From NCBI GenBank assembly GCA_963774075.1, contig CAVZDP010000001.1, positions 1 through 64,000 of the forward strand: DNA of 64,000 nt. Direction: 5' to 3'. The position numbers and the translations under genes were made by a program. Below are positions 55,424 through 63,957 of this stretch, one piece after another (positions within the stretch are counted from its first letter, which is position 1; each line of letters opens with the position of its first letter). The notes below the pieces were generated by a model, which saw only the letters and a program-made list of their open reading frames with translations, did not search any database and had not been told where the DNA came from. The stretch comes from JBBQNR01 sp963774075 (lineage in GTDB: Bacteria > Actinomycetota > Thermoleophilia > Solirubrobacterales > JBBDJG01).

Positions 55424-55670
55424 CGAGTCATGATGCTTCGGCCAGGGCGCTTCGCGCAAGCCAAGTTTGGCAGGGGCTATTCGCTCAGGCGTGAACATTT
55501 GGAAATCTGGACACATTCCCGCCGGCGGTCGGGGTGTCCATGGCAAAATGCCATCGGGGTGAGCGTGGCCGCCCTGCCCGAAGCTCGCCTGACTGCGGAG
55601 ACTCGCCTATACGTCTTTACCGCGACAGCCGCGGTTGCTACGCTCGCGACGACCCAGTGAGGAGGTCCAG

Positions 55671-55802
55671 ATGAGCCAGGCAACGTGGAAGGGCGGGGGA
55701 CGGGTCCACAGCCCCTTGGTGCTGGCCGCGGCCGTCGTGCTGCTCGCCGTGGCGATCTTCTTCCTGATCGGCCTGACGCTCGCGCCGTCGGCGCACGGCT
55801 AG
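55671..55802 (+). CDS. Small single-pass membrane protein (43 aa)
   Basis: A short gene with an excellent ribosome site (GAGGAGG, seven bases before the ATG). A basic, Gly-rich start (MSQATWKGGGRVHSPL) is followed by one membrane helix (VLAAAVVLLAVAIFFLIGLTLA) and a short end. Coding potential rests on the ribosome site and the membrane helix. It lies alone on the plus strand between two long minus-strand genes. I do not recognise a family. Confidence 0.55.
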   Translation: MSQATWKGGGRVHSPLVLAAAVVLLAVAIFFLIGLTLAPSAHG

Positions 55803-55806
55803 GCCA

Positions 55807-58146
55807 CTAGCCACCAACCGCTTCGACCCAGTCGAGCCGCTCCCTGCAGAGCGACCTCGCCCGGCTCGGCTGCACGCGCGTGAGCGGCGAGGCGGCCGTT
55901 CCTCTGCTGAAAACGAGCGGCCCGAGCGGATAGCTCTCTCCTCTCGTGCCGGGACGGATCCCCGGGTCGTCGACCCGCAGGGTGACCTCGTGCGTCCCCT
56001 GGGAAAGCTCGACCGTCCCCATCGGCAGATACTCACCGTGGCTCAGCTTGTGCCGCTGTGCTTCCACACTGGCCCCGTCGACGAGCACCTCGAGCTCGCG
56101 CCTGAAGCCGCCGCCGATCCAGATCTCGTACGGGCCGGTCTCTGGCACGCTGACCAAGCCCTCGGCGACGTTCGGGTCCGCCGTCTGCGAGAGCGCTGCC
56201 ACGGCGGGTGCGGGACGCCGGACCGTCACGAGCGTGCCGTTGCGGCCGGCCACGCGAGCGAGCCCCAGGACGTCGCGACAGCGCGGTATGCCGAGCGGGC
56301 TCACCTCGTCCCCGAGCGGCAGGTGCGTACGGATCGTGTTCGGGGGTGGGCCGGCTTTTCGCTGCCAGATCTCGTAGAAGCGACCCTGCCAGGTGAGCTC
56401 GTAGACCGACGGAGGCCGGCTCGCGGACGGCGAGCGCCGCAGTACGAGCGTCCGGTATTTCAGGACGACCGCGAGCTGGAACTGGTCGATGTCGGCGGTC
56501 TGGAGCTTGGCCACCTGCTGGCCGTTTCGAAGCAGGATGCGCCGGCGCCGCAGGTCCGACGCGCCCTCTGGATCGCCGTCGGCAAGGAAGTGCCTCGTCG
56601 CGTAGACCTCGTAAGAGGTAATGAGCGTCGGGCCCTCGCCGGCTATGCGCTCCTCGACCTCCTCGAGCTCGGACAGCCGGTCGCGTGGGGCAAGGTTCAC
56701 CTCCGAGTAGGCGAGCACGTTCGACCACAGCACTCCGCCCGCGAGCACCGCGACGAGCGCCACGCCCGCGATCCGATGCACCCGCTGGTAGAGCGCGGCG
56801 GCGCCGAGCAGGCCGAGAAAGAGAAAGGCCGGCGACGCCATCGTGATCGCCTTGCCGTCGGCCCACGGCGAGCCGATGCGCGTCAGCACCAGCACGCCGA
56901 CTGCGGTGCATGCGAAGTAGAGCGGCGGACCCCAGCTTCGCCTCGTCCACGCGTAGGCGATGCCGGCGAGAATCCCGATCGCCAGCAGCACGAGCATCAG
57001 GTACGTAACCCCCTCGTTCGAGGGATCGCGGCGGAAGTCCCCGGCGGGCCAGATGCCGAGTACCTGCACTCCGCTCAGGGGTCCGTTCACGAGGTTTCCG
57101 ATCTCCGATTCGCTCGTCAGCACGTGCCTGCCGATCGAGATGAAGTCCTCGGCCGCCAGGATCGGCGGGATCGAGAGCACGAGCGTCAAGCCGGCGAACG
57201 CGACACCCGCGCGCAGCCAGTCGCTCGATCCCGAGGACATGATCAGCACCACCACCACCGCGTAGAGCGCCGGCACGAGCCAGACGCCGCTCGCGAGGCT
57301 GAGCGTCGCGAACGTCGCCGCGCACGCCACCGCGGGCAGCAGCATGAGCCGCGGTTTCGGTCCCTCGCGAAAGAGCGGCACGACGAGAGCGGCGACGAGC
57401 GCCAGCAGCCAGGCGCCCGCAAGCTCCTTCACGCCCCCCCAGAGGGAGTAGCCGAAGAGGATCGCCGACTGCGCGGCGGTGAATGCGATCACAGCGCGCA
57501 GCGCGCGCGACTCGACGATCGGAGCGGCGAGCGCGTAGAGCGTGAGCGCAAGCATTGCGGCGAGGAAGGCCAGGTAGGGCTGGAAGAGCCAGGCCGTGTT
57601 CTCCGGCAGCAGCACCGACGCGATCGAGAGCGGCAGGAACGACCCGAGCGGGTATCCCTGGCCGAGGTATATGAAGAGCGATTTCTCGTAGCTCGAAGGG
57701 ATGAGGCCGTCGAGGTTTCGTCCGCGTTCGATCACGCGGTCGGTGAGGCCGAGCCACGAACCGGTGTCGTCGAGCTTGATGTAGCCGGCGAAGGTGGCGC
57801 TTCCGGAGAGCACGACCGGTAGCGCAAAGACTGTGAAGACGGCGAGCGCGACGCCTAGTGCCCATGTAGCCGGCGCGCGTTGCTCTCGCCAGGCGACGAC
57901 GAGCCGCTCGCGACCGAGCACGAGCCCGGCGAGCGCGAGCACGATCACGAGCGGGGTCGCGAGCTCCGCGGTGGCGTCGGTGAGGACGGCGAACTGGGCG
58001 GCGAGCACTACGACCGCGAGGCCGGCCGGCGCAAGCAGGGCGCCGGGAAGCCTTGCATCGGCGGCCCGCTCGAGCAGCAGGCCGCAGCCGAGGGCGAGCA
58101 GCCCGAGCAGCAGCGGAAGCAGCACCCAGGCGACGACCATCGTCAT
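55807..58146 (-). CDS. Large polytopic membrane protein with C-terminal beta domain, copy A
   Basis: A 779-residue protein. Residues 1 to about 490 contain roughly 14 membrane segments; the first external loop carries ATFAGYIKLDDTGSWLGLTDRVIERG. The C-terminal 280 residues are extracytoplasmic and beta-rich (VPETGPYEIWIGGGFRRELEVLVDG, GTHEVTLRVDDPGIRPG) and look like a carbohydrate-binding sandwich. The layout resembles GT-C glycosyltransferases, whose acidic first loop binds metal. No specific enzyme is recognisable, so glycan assembly is only an inference. A paralog lies directly upstream (58247-60718). Confidence 0.75.
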   Translation of the reverse strand: MTMVVAWVLLPLLLGLLALGCGLLLERAADARLPGALLAPAGLAVVVLAAQFAVLTDATAELATPLVIVLALAGLVLGRERLVVAWREQRAPATWALGVALAVFTVFALPVVLSGSATFAGYIKLDDTGSWLGLTDRVIERGRNLDGLIPSSYEKSLFIYLGQGYPLGSFLPLSIASVLLPENTAWLFQPYLAFLAAMLALTLYALAAPIVESRALRAVIAFTAAQSAILFGYSLWGGVKELAGAWLLALVAALVVPLFREGPKPRLMLLPAVACAATFATLSLASGVWLVPALYAVVVVLIMSSGSSDWLRAGVAFAGLTLVLSIPPILAAEDFISIGRHVLTSESEIGNLVNGPLSGVQVLGIWPAGDFRRDPSNEGVTYLMLVLLAIGILAGIAYAWTRRSWGPPLYFACTAVGVLVLTRIGSPWADGKAITMASPAFLFLGLLGAAALYQRVHRIAGVALVAVLAGGVLWSNVLAYSEVNLAPRDRLSELEEVEERIAGEGPTLITSYEVYATRHFLADGDPEGASDLRRRRILLRNGQQVAKLQTADIDQFQLAVVLKYRTLVLRRSPSASRPPSVYELTWQGRFYEIWQRKAGPPPNTIRTHLPLGDEVSPLGIPRCRDVLGLARVAGRNGTLVTVRRPAPAVAALSQTADPNVAEGLVSVPETGPYEIWIGGGFRRELEVLVDGASVEAQRHKLSHGEYLPMGTVELSQGTHEVTLRVDDPGIRPGTRGESYPLGPLVFSRGTAASPLTRVQPSRARSLCRERLDWVEAVGG

Positions 58147-58246
58147 CCGGTCGGGGGTTTCAGGACCCGCTCAGGCATCGGGTGAGCCTAACGCGGGACG
58201 TGAATCGGATGGGTCGTAAAGGGGCGCCCACCGGATGCACAACCGT

Positions 58247-60718
58247 CTAGCGAAGCGCCTCGATCCAGTCGAGCCGCCTGCCGCAGAGCGACGGGGCTCG
58301 CCGAGGCTGCACGTAGGTGATCGCGAGCTCCGCGGTCACGGGGCTCACGACGAGCGGGCCGAGGGGAAGCGGCTCGCCGTCGCTGCCCGGGTGCAGGTTT
58401 GCCTCGCCGTAGTGCAGCTCCAGGCGGTGTGACCCGCGAGACAGCCGCACGTCCACGAGTGGCTCGAGCTGCTCGGCGTGGCTCAGCAGGTGGCGGCTCG
58501 AGGAGACTCTCCGGCCGTCGAGGATCACGTCGAGGGTGCGCCTGAACGCGCCGCCGACCCAGATGCCGTAGCGGCCCGGCTCGGGGACGTCGATGGTGGT
58601 CTCGAGCTTGCCGGCGGTCGTGGGAGCGAGCACGCGCGGGTCGTTCGCGTAGCTGCGCCAGCTCTGCGGGTGGATCGTCTCTTCGAGGTCGATGACCTGC
58701 ACCGGCGGCCGCTCGACCGTCGCGAGCGTGCCGTCCTCGCCCGCGGTTTGCGCGAGGCGCACCACTTCGCGGCAGCGCGGTACGCCGGCGGGGTCGCGCC
58801 CGCCCCCGAGCGGCAGATGCTCGACTATCCCGCCGCCCGGGGTCTGCGCTTCGATCGGCAGCCCTCCGTCGGCGCCCGCCTCCCCGGCGACATCGGGTCG
58901 CTGCCAGACCTCGTAGTGGCGGGTCCGATGCACGGGGGAGTAGATGGAAGGTGGGCGGCTCCCGAGCGGGGAGCGGCGAAGCACCAGCGTGCGGTAGGTG
59001 AGGATCGCCTGCAGCTCGAAGTCGTCGATGTCCGCGTACTCGAGCTTGCCGAGGCCGCCACCCTTTCTCAGGGTCACCTCGCGGCGGCGGAACTCCGAGG
59101 CCCCCTCGGGCTCGGCATCGCGCAGGAAGTGCCGCACGCCGTACGGCTCGTAGTCGGTCATCAGCGTCGGCCCCTCGCCCGCGACGAGCTCGCCGATCCG
59201 CTCGAGCTCGGCGAGCCGGTCGCGCGGCGCGAGGCTCGCGTCGTGGTAGGCGAGCGCGTTGGACCACAGCACTCCGCCCGCGATCGCGGCGCCGATCACC
59301 GCGGCCGCCACGCGCCGGCGTGCGTCCCACAGGCTCGCCGCGGCGAGCATGCCGAGCAGGAGCACCGCCGGGGCGGCGATCGCCATCGCCTTGCCGTCGA
59401 CCCAAGGCGAGCCGAAGCTCGCGACGGCCGCGAACCCGACGGCCGCGCCGGCGAACAGGATCAGGGGCCCGAGCGCGCGGCGTCGCACCGCGATCACGAG
59501 GCCGCCGAGCGTCGCGGCAGCTAGCGCGGCGAGGAGCAGGTGCGTGGCCGTGAGCTGATTTGGCTCGAAGCGGAAGTCTCCCGTCGGCCAGATGCCGAGC
59601 ACCTGGAGCAGGCTGAGCGGCTCGAGCAGGTTGCCGAGCTCGCGCTCGCTCGTCAGGGTCTCGCGCCCTCCCGGGGAGAGGAACGTCTTGGCGGTGAGAA
59701 GCGAGGGGACGGAGAGCGCGAGGGTCAGAGCAGAGAGCAGGCCGGCGCGCAGGATCGCGGCGCCGGCGCCGACCAGCCGTGACCACAGGACCGTGACCAC
59801 AACGAGCGGCGCGGCGAGCCACACGGCGGCGGCGATGCTGCCGACGGCGAGCACCGTGGCTCCCGCCACGGCCGGGGGCAGCAGCACGCGAGCGGTCCCG
59901 ACCCAGGTCGGGCGGGCGGTCCCGAGCGGCCTGCCTCGAGCCGTGGCGATCCCGTTCCCGACTGTTGGCACGAGGAGAACCGCTACCAACGCCACGAGCC
60001 ACGCGCCCGCCAGCTCCTTCAACCCGCCCCACAGGGAGTACGCGAAGAGCTGCGCCGGCTGTGCGGCGACGAAGGCGGCGAGCGCCCGCCACGCACGCGA
60101 TGCGACGACGCCGGCGAGTAGCTCGTAGAGACACAGTGCAAGAAGCGCGGCGAGGAATGCGAGCAGGGGCTGGAAGAGCCACGCGGTGTCCTGGTCGATC
60201 AGGGCGCTCGCGAGTGCGAGCGGAAGGAAGGCGCCCACCGGATAGCCGTCGCCGATGTAGCTCTCGAGGGTCGCCTCATATGTAGAGGGGCCGAGCCCGT
60301 CCAGGTCGCGCCCGTGCTCGAGCACACGGTCGGAGATGGCGAGCCACGTCGCCGTGTCGTCGAGCTTCACGTAGCCGGCGAATGTCGGCTCGCCCGAGGC
60401 GACGGTGGGCAGCGCGAAGGCCGCGTAGGCCGCGGCGGCGGCGGCAAGCGGCCACAGATCCGGGCGGGGCACGCCTCTCATGCCGAGGAGTACGAGGCCT
60501 CCCGCCGCCAGCGCCAGGACGAGTGGGACGGCCAGTGGAGCGGTGACGTCGCTCACCGTCGCCGCCTGCGCCGCGACTACCACCACGGCGAGGCCCGCCG
60601 GTGCCAGCAGCGTGCCGGGAAGGCGCCGGCCGGTCGCGCTCTCGAGCAGCACGCCGCAACCGAGCGAGAGCAGGCCGAGCGCGGCGGGGAGCCCGAGCCA
60701 GCACCAGACGAGGTCCAT
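58247..60718 (-). CDS. Large polytopic membrane protein with C-terminal beta domain, copy B
   Basis: An 823-residue paralog of the next gene. It shares PTFAGYVKLDDTATWLAISDRVLEHGRDLDG, YIGDGYPVGAFLPLALASALI-x-QDTAWLFQPLLAFLAAL and FAYSLWGGLKELAGAWL. The soluble domain again ends in VPEPGRYGIWVGGAFRRTLDVILDG and LCGRRLDWIEALR. The two copies are about equally long apart from insertions in the soluble part. The shared acidic loop and YSLWGG-x-KELAGAW motifs define the family better than any known name. The ATG at 60718 is clear. Confidence 0.75.
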   Translation of the reverse strand: MDLVWCWLGLPAALGLLSLGCGVLLESATGRRLPGTLLAPAGLAVVVVAAQAATVSDVTAPLAVPLVLALAAGGLVLLGMRGVPRPDLWPLAAAAAAYAAFALPTVASGEPTFAGYVKLDDTATWLAISDRVLEHGRDLDGLGPSTYEATLESYIGDGYPVGAFLPLALASALIDQDTAWLFQPLLAFLAALLALCLYELLAGVVASRAWRALAAFVAAQPAQLFAYSLWGGLKELAGAWLVALVAVLLVPTVGNGIATARGRPLGTARPTWVGTARVLLPPAVAGATVLAVGSIAAAVWLAAPLVVVTVLWSRLVGAGAAILRAGLLSALTLALSVPSLLTAKTFLSPGGRETLTSERELGNLLEPLSLLQVLGIWPTGDFRFEPNQLTATHLLLAALAAATLGGLVIAVRRRALGPLILFAGAAVGFAAVASFGSPWVDGKAMAIAAPAVLLLGMLAAASLWDARRRVAAAVIGAAIAGGVLWSNALAYHDASLAPRDRLAELERIGELVAGEGPTLMTDYEPYGVRHFLRDAEPEGASEFRRREVTLRKGGGLGKLEYADIDDFELQAILTYRTLVLRRSPLGSRPPSIYSPVHRTRHYEVWQRPDVAGEAGADGGLPIEAQTPGGGIVEHLPLGGGRDPAGVPRCREVVRLAQTAGEDGTLATVERPPVQVIDLEETIHPQSWRSYANDPRVLAPTTAGKLETTIDVPEPGRYGIWVGGAFRRTLDVILDGRRVSSSRHLLSHAEQLEPLVDVRLSRGSHRLELHYGEANLHPGSDGEPLPLGPLVVSPVTAELAITYVQPRRAPSLCGRRLDWIEALR

Positions 60719-60766
60719 CGCTACCGCCCGCTTCCCCGGGCGTTCCCTGCTTCCCTCAGCGGCACC

Positions 60767-61333
60767 TCAGCGAACGGGCACCACGCGCCCGGACGTGGCG
60801 AGGCGGCGTGCCCTGGCGGCCGACCGGTCGTAGACCTCGAGCAAGAGGTCGGAGATGCCGCGGCCACGCCCGTACGCCAGGTAGACGCTTTCGGGCCTCG
60901 CCTTGTATGCGACCGCGAGGCCGCCGCGCGGGATCTCGCGGGTGATCACCCGGTTCTTCAGGCGGGCGTCGCGCCTGAGCTTTCGCAGCGGGTTCTCGTA
61001 GGGGTACGTGCCGATCGAGAGGAAGATCGCCCGTCTGTCTCCCAGCCGGACGCCCGGGGGCAGGTAGCGGATGAACACTTTTCCTTCGGGGGTCTTCGTC
61101 AGCTCGTACGTGTAGCCGCGGCGCGGGCCCACCCAATAGACGGAGTGGCCGACCGAGCGTGCGAGCGTCCGCAGCTCGGACACCGATGCGGGGACGGGTT
61201 CGGTTCGCTCGCCGTCCTTCTCGTCGTCGAGCAGGAGCCACGCCGCCACGCCTGCGGCCGCGGCGGCCACGACGACCGCTGCTCCGATCTGGACCTGCCT
61301 GCGGCTGAGCGCCGTGCGGACCTTCGACCACAT
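60767..61333 (-). CDS. Membrane-anchored protein, unknown function
   Basis: A protein of 188 residues from ATG 61333, or 197 from an upstream in-frame ATG at 61360. One N-terminal membrane helix (VQIGAAVVVAAAAAGVAAWLLL) is followed by an extracytoplasmic alpha/beta region: LRTLARSVGHSVYWVGPRRGYTYELTKTPEGKVFIRYLPPG, then FLSIGTYPYENP and SVYLAYGRGRGISDLL. The style occurs in conserved hypothetical proteins; I cannot name the family. The two start codons arise from a 27-base duplication, and there is no ribosome site before either. It ends about 50 bases upstream of the paralogous membrane proteins. Confidence 0.7.
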   Translation of the reverse strand: MWSKVRTALSRRQVQIGAAVVVAAAAAGVAAWLLLDDEKDGERTEPVPASVSELRTLARSVGHSVYWVGPRRGYTYELTKTPEGKVFIRYLPPGVRLGDRRAIFLSIGTYPYENPLRKLRRDARLKNRVITREIPRGGLAVAYKARPESVYLAYGRGRGISDLLLEVYDRSAARARRLATSGRVVPVR

Positions 61334-61371
61334 TCGGCCTAGATGAGCCTTCGACCACATTCGGCCTAGAT
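61321..61371. repeat. 27-base tandem duplication over the start of a gene
   Basis: The 24-base unit that begins CCTTCGACCACATTCGGCCT occurs at 61321-61344 and again at 61348-61371, separated by GAG (period 27). Each copy contains an in-frame ATG for the minus-strand gene at 60767, so the protein can start in either copy. The identity is perfect, which points to a recent event or an assembly artefact. Confidence 0.9.
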
Positions 61372-61411
61372 TCTGGACGAGCGCGAGGTCGGCTTCGCCG
61401 GTTGGCTACGG

Positions 61412-62113
61412 CTAGCGCGGTTTGCGGATGGCGCCGCCGCGCGTCTTGCCGGCGACCCGGCCGGCGCGGGCGGCCGCCACCCCGCTTTCGAGCTGCTCTT
61501 CGGATACGACGCCCACCACGTGTCCTACGACGCGACCGCTCCCGGTCACGAAGTAGGTCTCGGGGATCCCGGTCGCGCCGTAGTCGGTGGCGACTTCCCT
61601 GTCGGGGTCGCGGACCATCGGATAGGTGACGTTCTGGTCGCGGACGAATCTGCGGGCGTCGTCGCGCAGGTCCTGCATGTCGATTCCGACAAAGAGCACG
61701 CCGCGCGGCCCCCAGCGCTTCCAAGTCTGCTCGAGGGCGGGCGCCTCGTCCTTGCAGGGGGAGCACCAAGAGGCCCAGAAGTTGATGACGACGGGCGTTC
61801 CGCGCACCTCCTCGAGCGACAGCCGTCCGTCGGCGCCTGCGGCCGAGACCGCGTTCACGAGCGGCGGCGGAAGCGGCACCCGCTCGATGAACTCCAGCGA
61901 GAAGCCCGGCGCCGGCGCGGTGCGTCCCTCGTCCAGGCGGCGGTCGATCGTGTCGTCGGGAGCCTTGGCGCTCAGGCCGTAGGCGAGGAGTGCGAGGAAC
62001 AGGGCTGCCACGACGATCACGGCCGCCCGTGGCAGAAGCCTGCGGGTGCGGCGTGGAGCGGGGGATGCATATGCGTCGCGCGCGGACACGTGGTAACGGT
62101 ACCTGCGCAGCAC
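61412..62113 (-). CDS. TlpA/ResA-like membrane-anchored thioredoxin
   Basis: A 233-residue protein. The N-terminal membrane helix is AAVIVVAALFLALLAYGL. The redoxin domain has the active site NFWASWCSPCKDEAP, FVGIDMQDLRDDARRFV and the cis-Pro loop GATGIPETYFVTGSGRVVGHVVG. It reduces disulfides outside the membrane, for example in cytochrome c or secreted-protein maturation; no cytochrome genes are near. The GTG start at 62113 is uncertain; another GTG at about 62089 is equally possible. Confidence 0.87.
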   Translation of the reverse strand: MLRRYRYHVSARDAYASPAPRRTRRLLPRAAVIVVAALFLALLAYGLSAKAPDDTIDRRLDEGRTAPAPGFSLEFIERVPLPPPLVNAVSAAGADGRLSLEEVRGTPVVINFWASWCSPCKDEAPALEQTWKRWGPRGVLFVGIDMQDLRDDARRFVRDQNVTYPMVRDPDREVATDYGATGIPETYFVTGSGRVVGHVVGVVSEEQLESGVAAARAGRVAGKTRGGAIRKPR

Positions 62114-62273
62114 GTCTCGCTTAGGAAGTCGTCAGCGCCGAAGGGGCGGTAGAGTTGGCCCGGGCCGTCATGCGGCCGGCGGGCTCGGGGCCCGCGCGAC
62201 GGACTAAACCACAGCCACGGAGTCCACCGTCAGTCGATTCAATCGAGAGGACGTCGGCGTTTCTGATTCGCTC

Positions 62274-62987
62274 GTGAGCGCGGCCGATCAGCTGAAGGAA
62301 TCGGTCAAGAGCCAGGTGCGCGAGATCGTCGAGGGTGCGGAGGCCCGCGCCGCGGAGATCGAGGAAGAGGCTCGCCGCAAGGTCGCGGCGCTCGAGGCCG
62401 CGTCCGAGCGGAGATACGAGCAGCTGCTCCAATCCGCCATCGAACAGACGACCCAGATGCTGAACGTGATCGAGGCGGCGGAGAGGAACTGGGGCGGCGC
62501 CACCCACCTCCTCCGCTCCGAAACGCAGAAGCTCGCTTCCGAGCTGAAGGCCGCGCGGGAAAAGGTTGGGCCAAGCGAGCCTGCGCTCAGGGTCGAGCCG
62601 CCTGAGCTGAGGGAACAGCAGCAGCAAGAGCCGGCAGCGAAGGCTCGGCGGGCAAACGCTTCGCGTCGAGAGCCGGGGGCACCGGCGGACGCAATGCCCC
62701 CGTCGCCCGAGCCCACGCTCAAGGTCGAGCCGCCCGAACTGAAGGAACAACCTCCCACCCGGGAGAAGTCCGAGGCACCGCCGGGCTTCGAGGTGCGAGA
62801 GATGGTCCGTACGCAGATCGTCTCCATGTTCCACAGCGGCAAGCCCCGGGCCGAAGCTGAGCGCTTCCTGATGCGGTTCAAGCAGGGCGAGAACTACGTC
62901 GACCTCCTCGATGAGGTCTATACCAGGGTCGAGCAGCCAAAGCTCACGGGAGGCCGGCGCCGCCGCCGCGGCCTCCGCCGCAGGTAA
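62274..62987 (+). CDS. Coiled-coil protein, unknown function
   Basis: A 237-residue soluble protein. Residues about 5-90 are a strongly charged helix with coiled-coil character (VKSQVREIVEGAEARAAEIEEEARRKVAALEAASERR). Two copies of an LRVEPPELRE/LKVEPPELKE motif separated by about 45 residues form a Pro/Glu linker. The C-terminal part (VREMVRTQIVSMFHSGKPRAEAERFLMRFKQGENYVDLLDEVY) is a compact helical domain, and the end is Arg-rich. It may be a scaffold or cell-division-type accessory, but no family is recognised. The GTG start has only a weak ribosome site. Confidence 0.7.
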   Translation: MSAADQLKESVKSQVREIVEGAEARAAEIEEEARRKVAALEAASERRYEQLLQSAIEQTTQMLNVIEAAERNWGGATHLLRSETQKLASELKAAREKVGPSEPALRVEPPELREQQQQEPAAKARRANASRREPGAPADAMPPSPEPTLKVEPPELKEQPPTREKSEAPPGFEVREMVRTQIVSMFHSGKPRAEAERFLMRFKQGENYVDLLDEVYTRVEQPKLTGGRRRRRGLRRR

Positions 62988-63017
62988 TCAGGCCCCAAAG
63001 GTCGTCCGGACGGCCAC

Positions 63018-63086
63018 AGGCCCCTCCGGGGCCTCCGCCCAGGCGCTATCCTTTGCCTCCGCCGCGCTTGCGGGCGCGGTCTTTTT
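63018..63086 (+). terminator. Stem-loop and rho-independent terminator before rpmG
   Basis: Two hairpins follow the coiled-coil gene. AGGCCCC-TCC-GGGGCCT (63018-63034) has no U run. CCGCGC-TTGCGG-GCGCGG (63062-63079) is followed by TCTTTTT and is a good intrinsic terminator. It separates the upstream gene from rpmG. Confidence 0.65.
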
Positions 63087-63131
63087 CTGGTTTCCCCCGG
63101 CCGCTGGCGGCCACCCTCAGACTCAACCGAA

Positions 63132-63296
63132 ATGGCTCGCGGAGACGTTCGAATCGCGGTGACGCTGGCTTGCGAGGAGTGCAAGCGGCGCAACTACCAG
63201 ACCAACAAGAACCGGCGAAACGATCCGGAGCGGATCGAGATGCGCAAATTCTGCCGCTGGTGCGGTCGTCACACTCCCCACAAGGAAACGCGCTAG
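63132..63296 (+). CDS. rpmG: Ribosomal protein L33 (bL33)
   Basis: A 54-residue protein of the large ribosomal subunit. It reads MARGDVRIAVTLACEECKRRNY, then NDPERIEMRKFCRWCGRHTPHKETR. Both C-x-x-C pairs are present, so this is the zinc-binding form. It lies directly upstream of secE and nusG, the usual bacterial order. Confidence 0.95.
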   Translation: MARGDVRIAVTLACEECKRRNYQTNKNRRNDPERIEMRKFCRWCGRHTPHKETR

Positions 63297-63311
63297 CCGC
63301 GTCCTTCGGGG

Positions 63312-63893
63312 ATGGCAAGAACCCGCCAACAAGCCAAGCTGCGGAAGCAAAAGCGCCTCGAGCAGGAGCGCAAGCAGGCCGAGCGCGCCCAGGGCGGGGG
63401 CGACGGCGGATCTGCGAGCCGCGAGGCTCTGGCCGAGGTGGAGCAGGCTCAGCTCGACGCTGCCCGCGAGCTCTCCGAGGCGCAGAGCGACGAGGTCGGC
63501 GCCGGTACAGAGGCGGCGAGGTCGGCCGCGGCCCTCGAAGCCGCGACCGCCGCGGAGGCGATGAGCACCGGCGAGGTCGCACCGCCGCCCGCGCCCGAGC
63601 AGCCGGCCAAGCCAACGCGGCGAGAGCGCCGAACCGAGACCAAGCCCGCCCGTCGCGAGCCCGAGAAAAAGCCCGCTCGTCAGCCGCGGGCCGAGAAGAA
63701 GGAGCCTCGCAAGCGCGGCCGCGTCGTCAACTTCCTCATACAGGTCTGGGCGGAGCTGCGGAGGGTTCAGTGGCCGAATCGCAACCAGGTCACGCAGGCG
63801 ACCACGGTCGTCATAGTCTTCTGCCTGCTCGCCGGCGCTTACCTCGGCATACTTGACTTCCTGTTCAGCAAGCTGATCAAGCTGATCCTCTGA
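63312..63893 (+). CDS. secE: Preprotein translocase subunit SecE with long N-terminal extension
   Basis: A 193-residue protein. The C-terminal 60 residues are SecE: VVNFLIQVWAELRRVQWPNRNQVTQATTVVIVFCLLAGAYLGILDFLFSKLI, with the amphipathic WPN-x-x-x-V motif and one membrane helix. The first 130 residues are Ala/Glu/Arg-rich and low in complexity (KLRKQKRLEQERKQAERAQ, EKKPARQPRAEKKEPRKRG). Typical actinobacterial SecE is far shorter, but extended forms occur. It stabilises SecY in the membrane channel. It starts 16 bases after rpmG. Confidence 0.93.
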   Translation: MARTRQQAKLRKQKRLEQERKQAERAQGGGDGGSASREALAEVEQAQLDAARELSEAQSDEVGAGTEAARSAAALEAATAAEAMSTGEVAPPPAPEQPAKPTRRERRTETKPARREPEKKPARQPRAEKKEPRKRGRVVNFLIQVWAELRRVQWPNRNQVTQATTVVIVFCLLAGAYLGILDFLFSKLIKLIL

Positions 63894-63957
63894 GCACGCG
63901 CTCTCCCTCTATCCTCTGAGCGCTTTCTTCCCCCCTGGCACCTAGCTGGAGAACTAG

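Noticed and set aside
62114..62273. Possible tRNA or RNA gene between the thioredoxin and coiled-coil genes
   Set aside because: A GC-rich hairpin (CGGGC...GGCCCG) is present, but no T arm or clover-leaf geometry.
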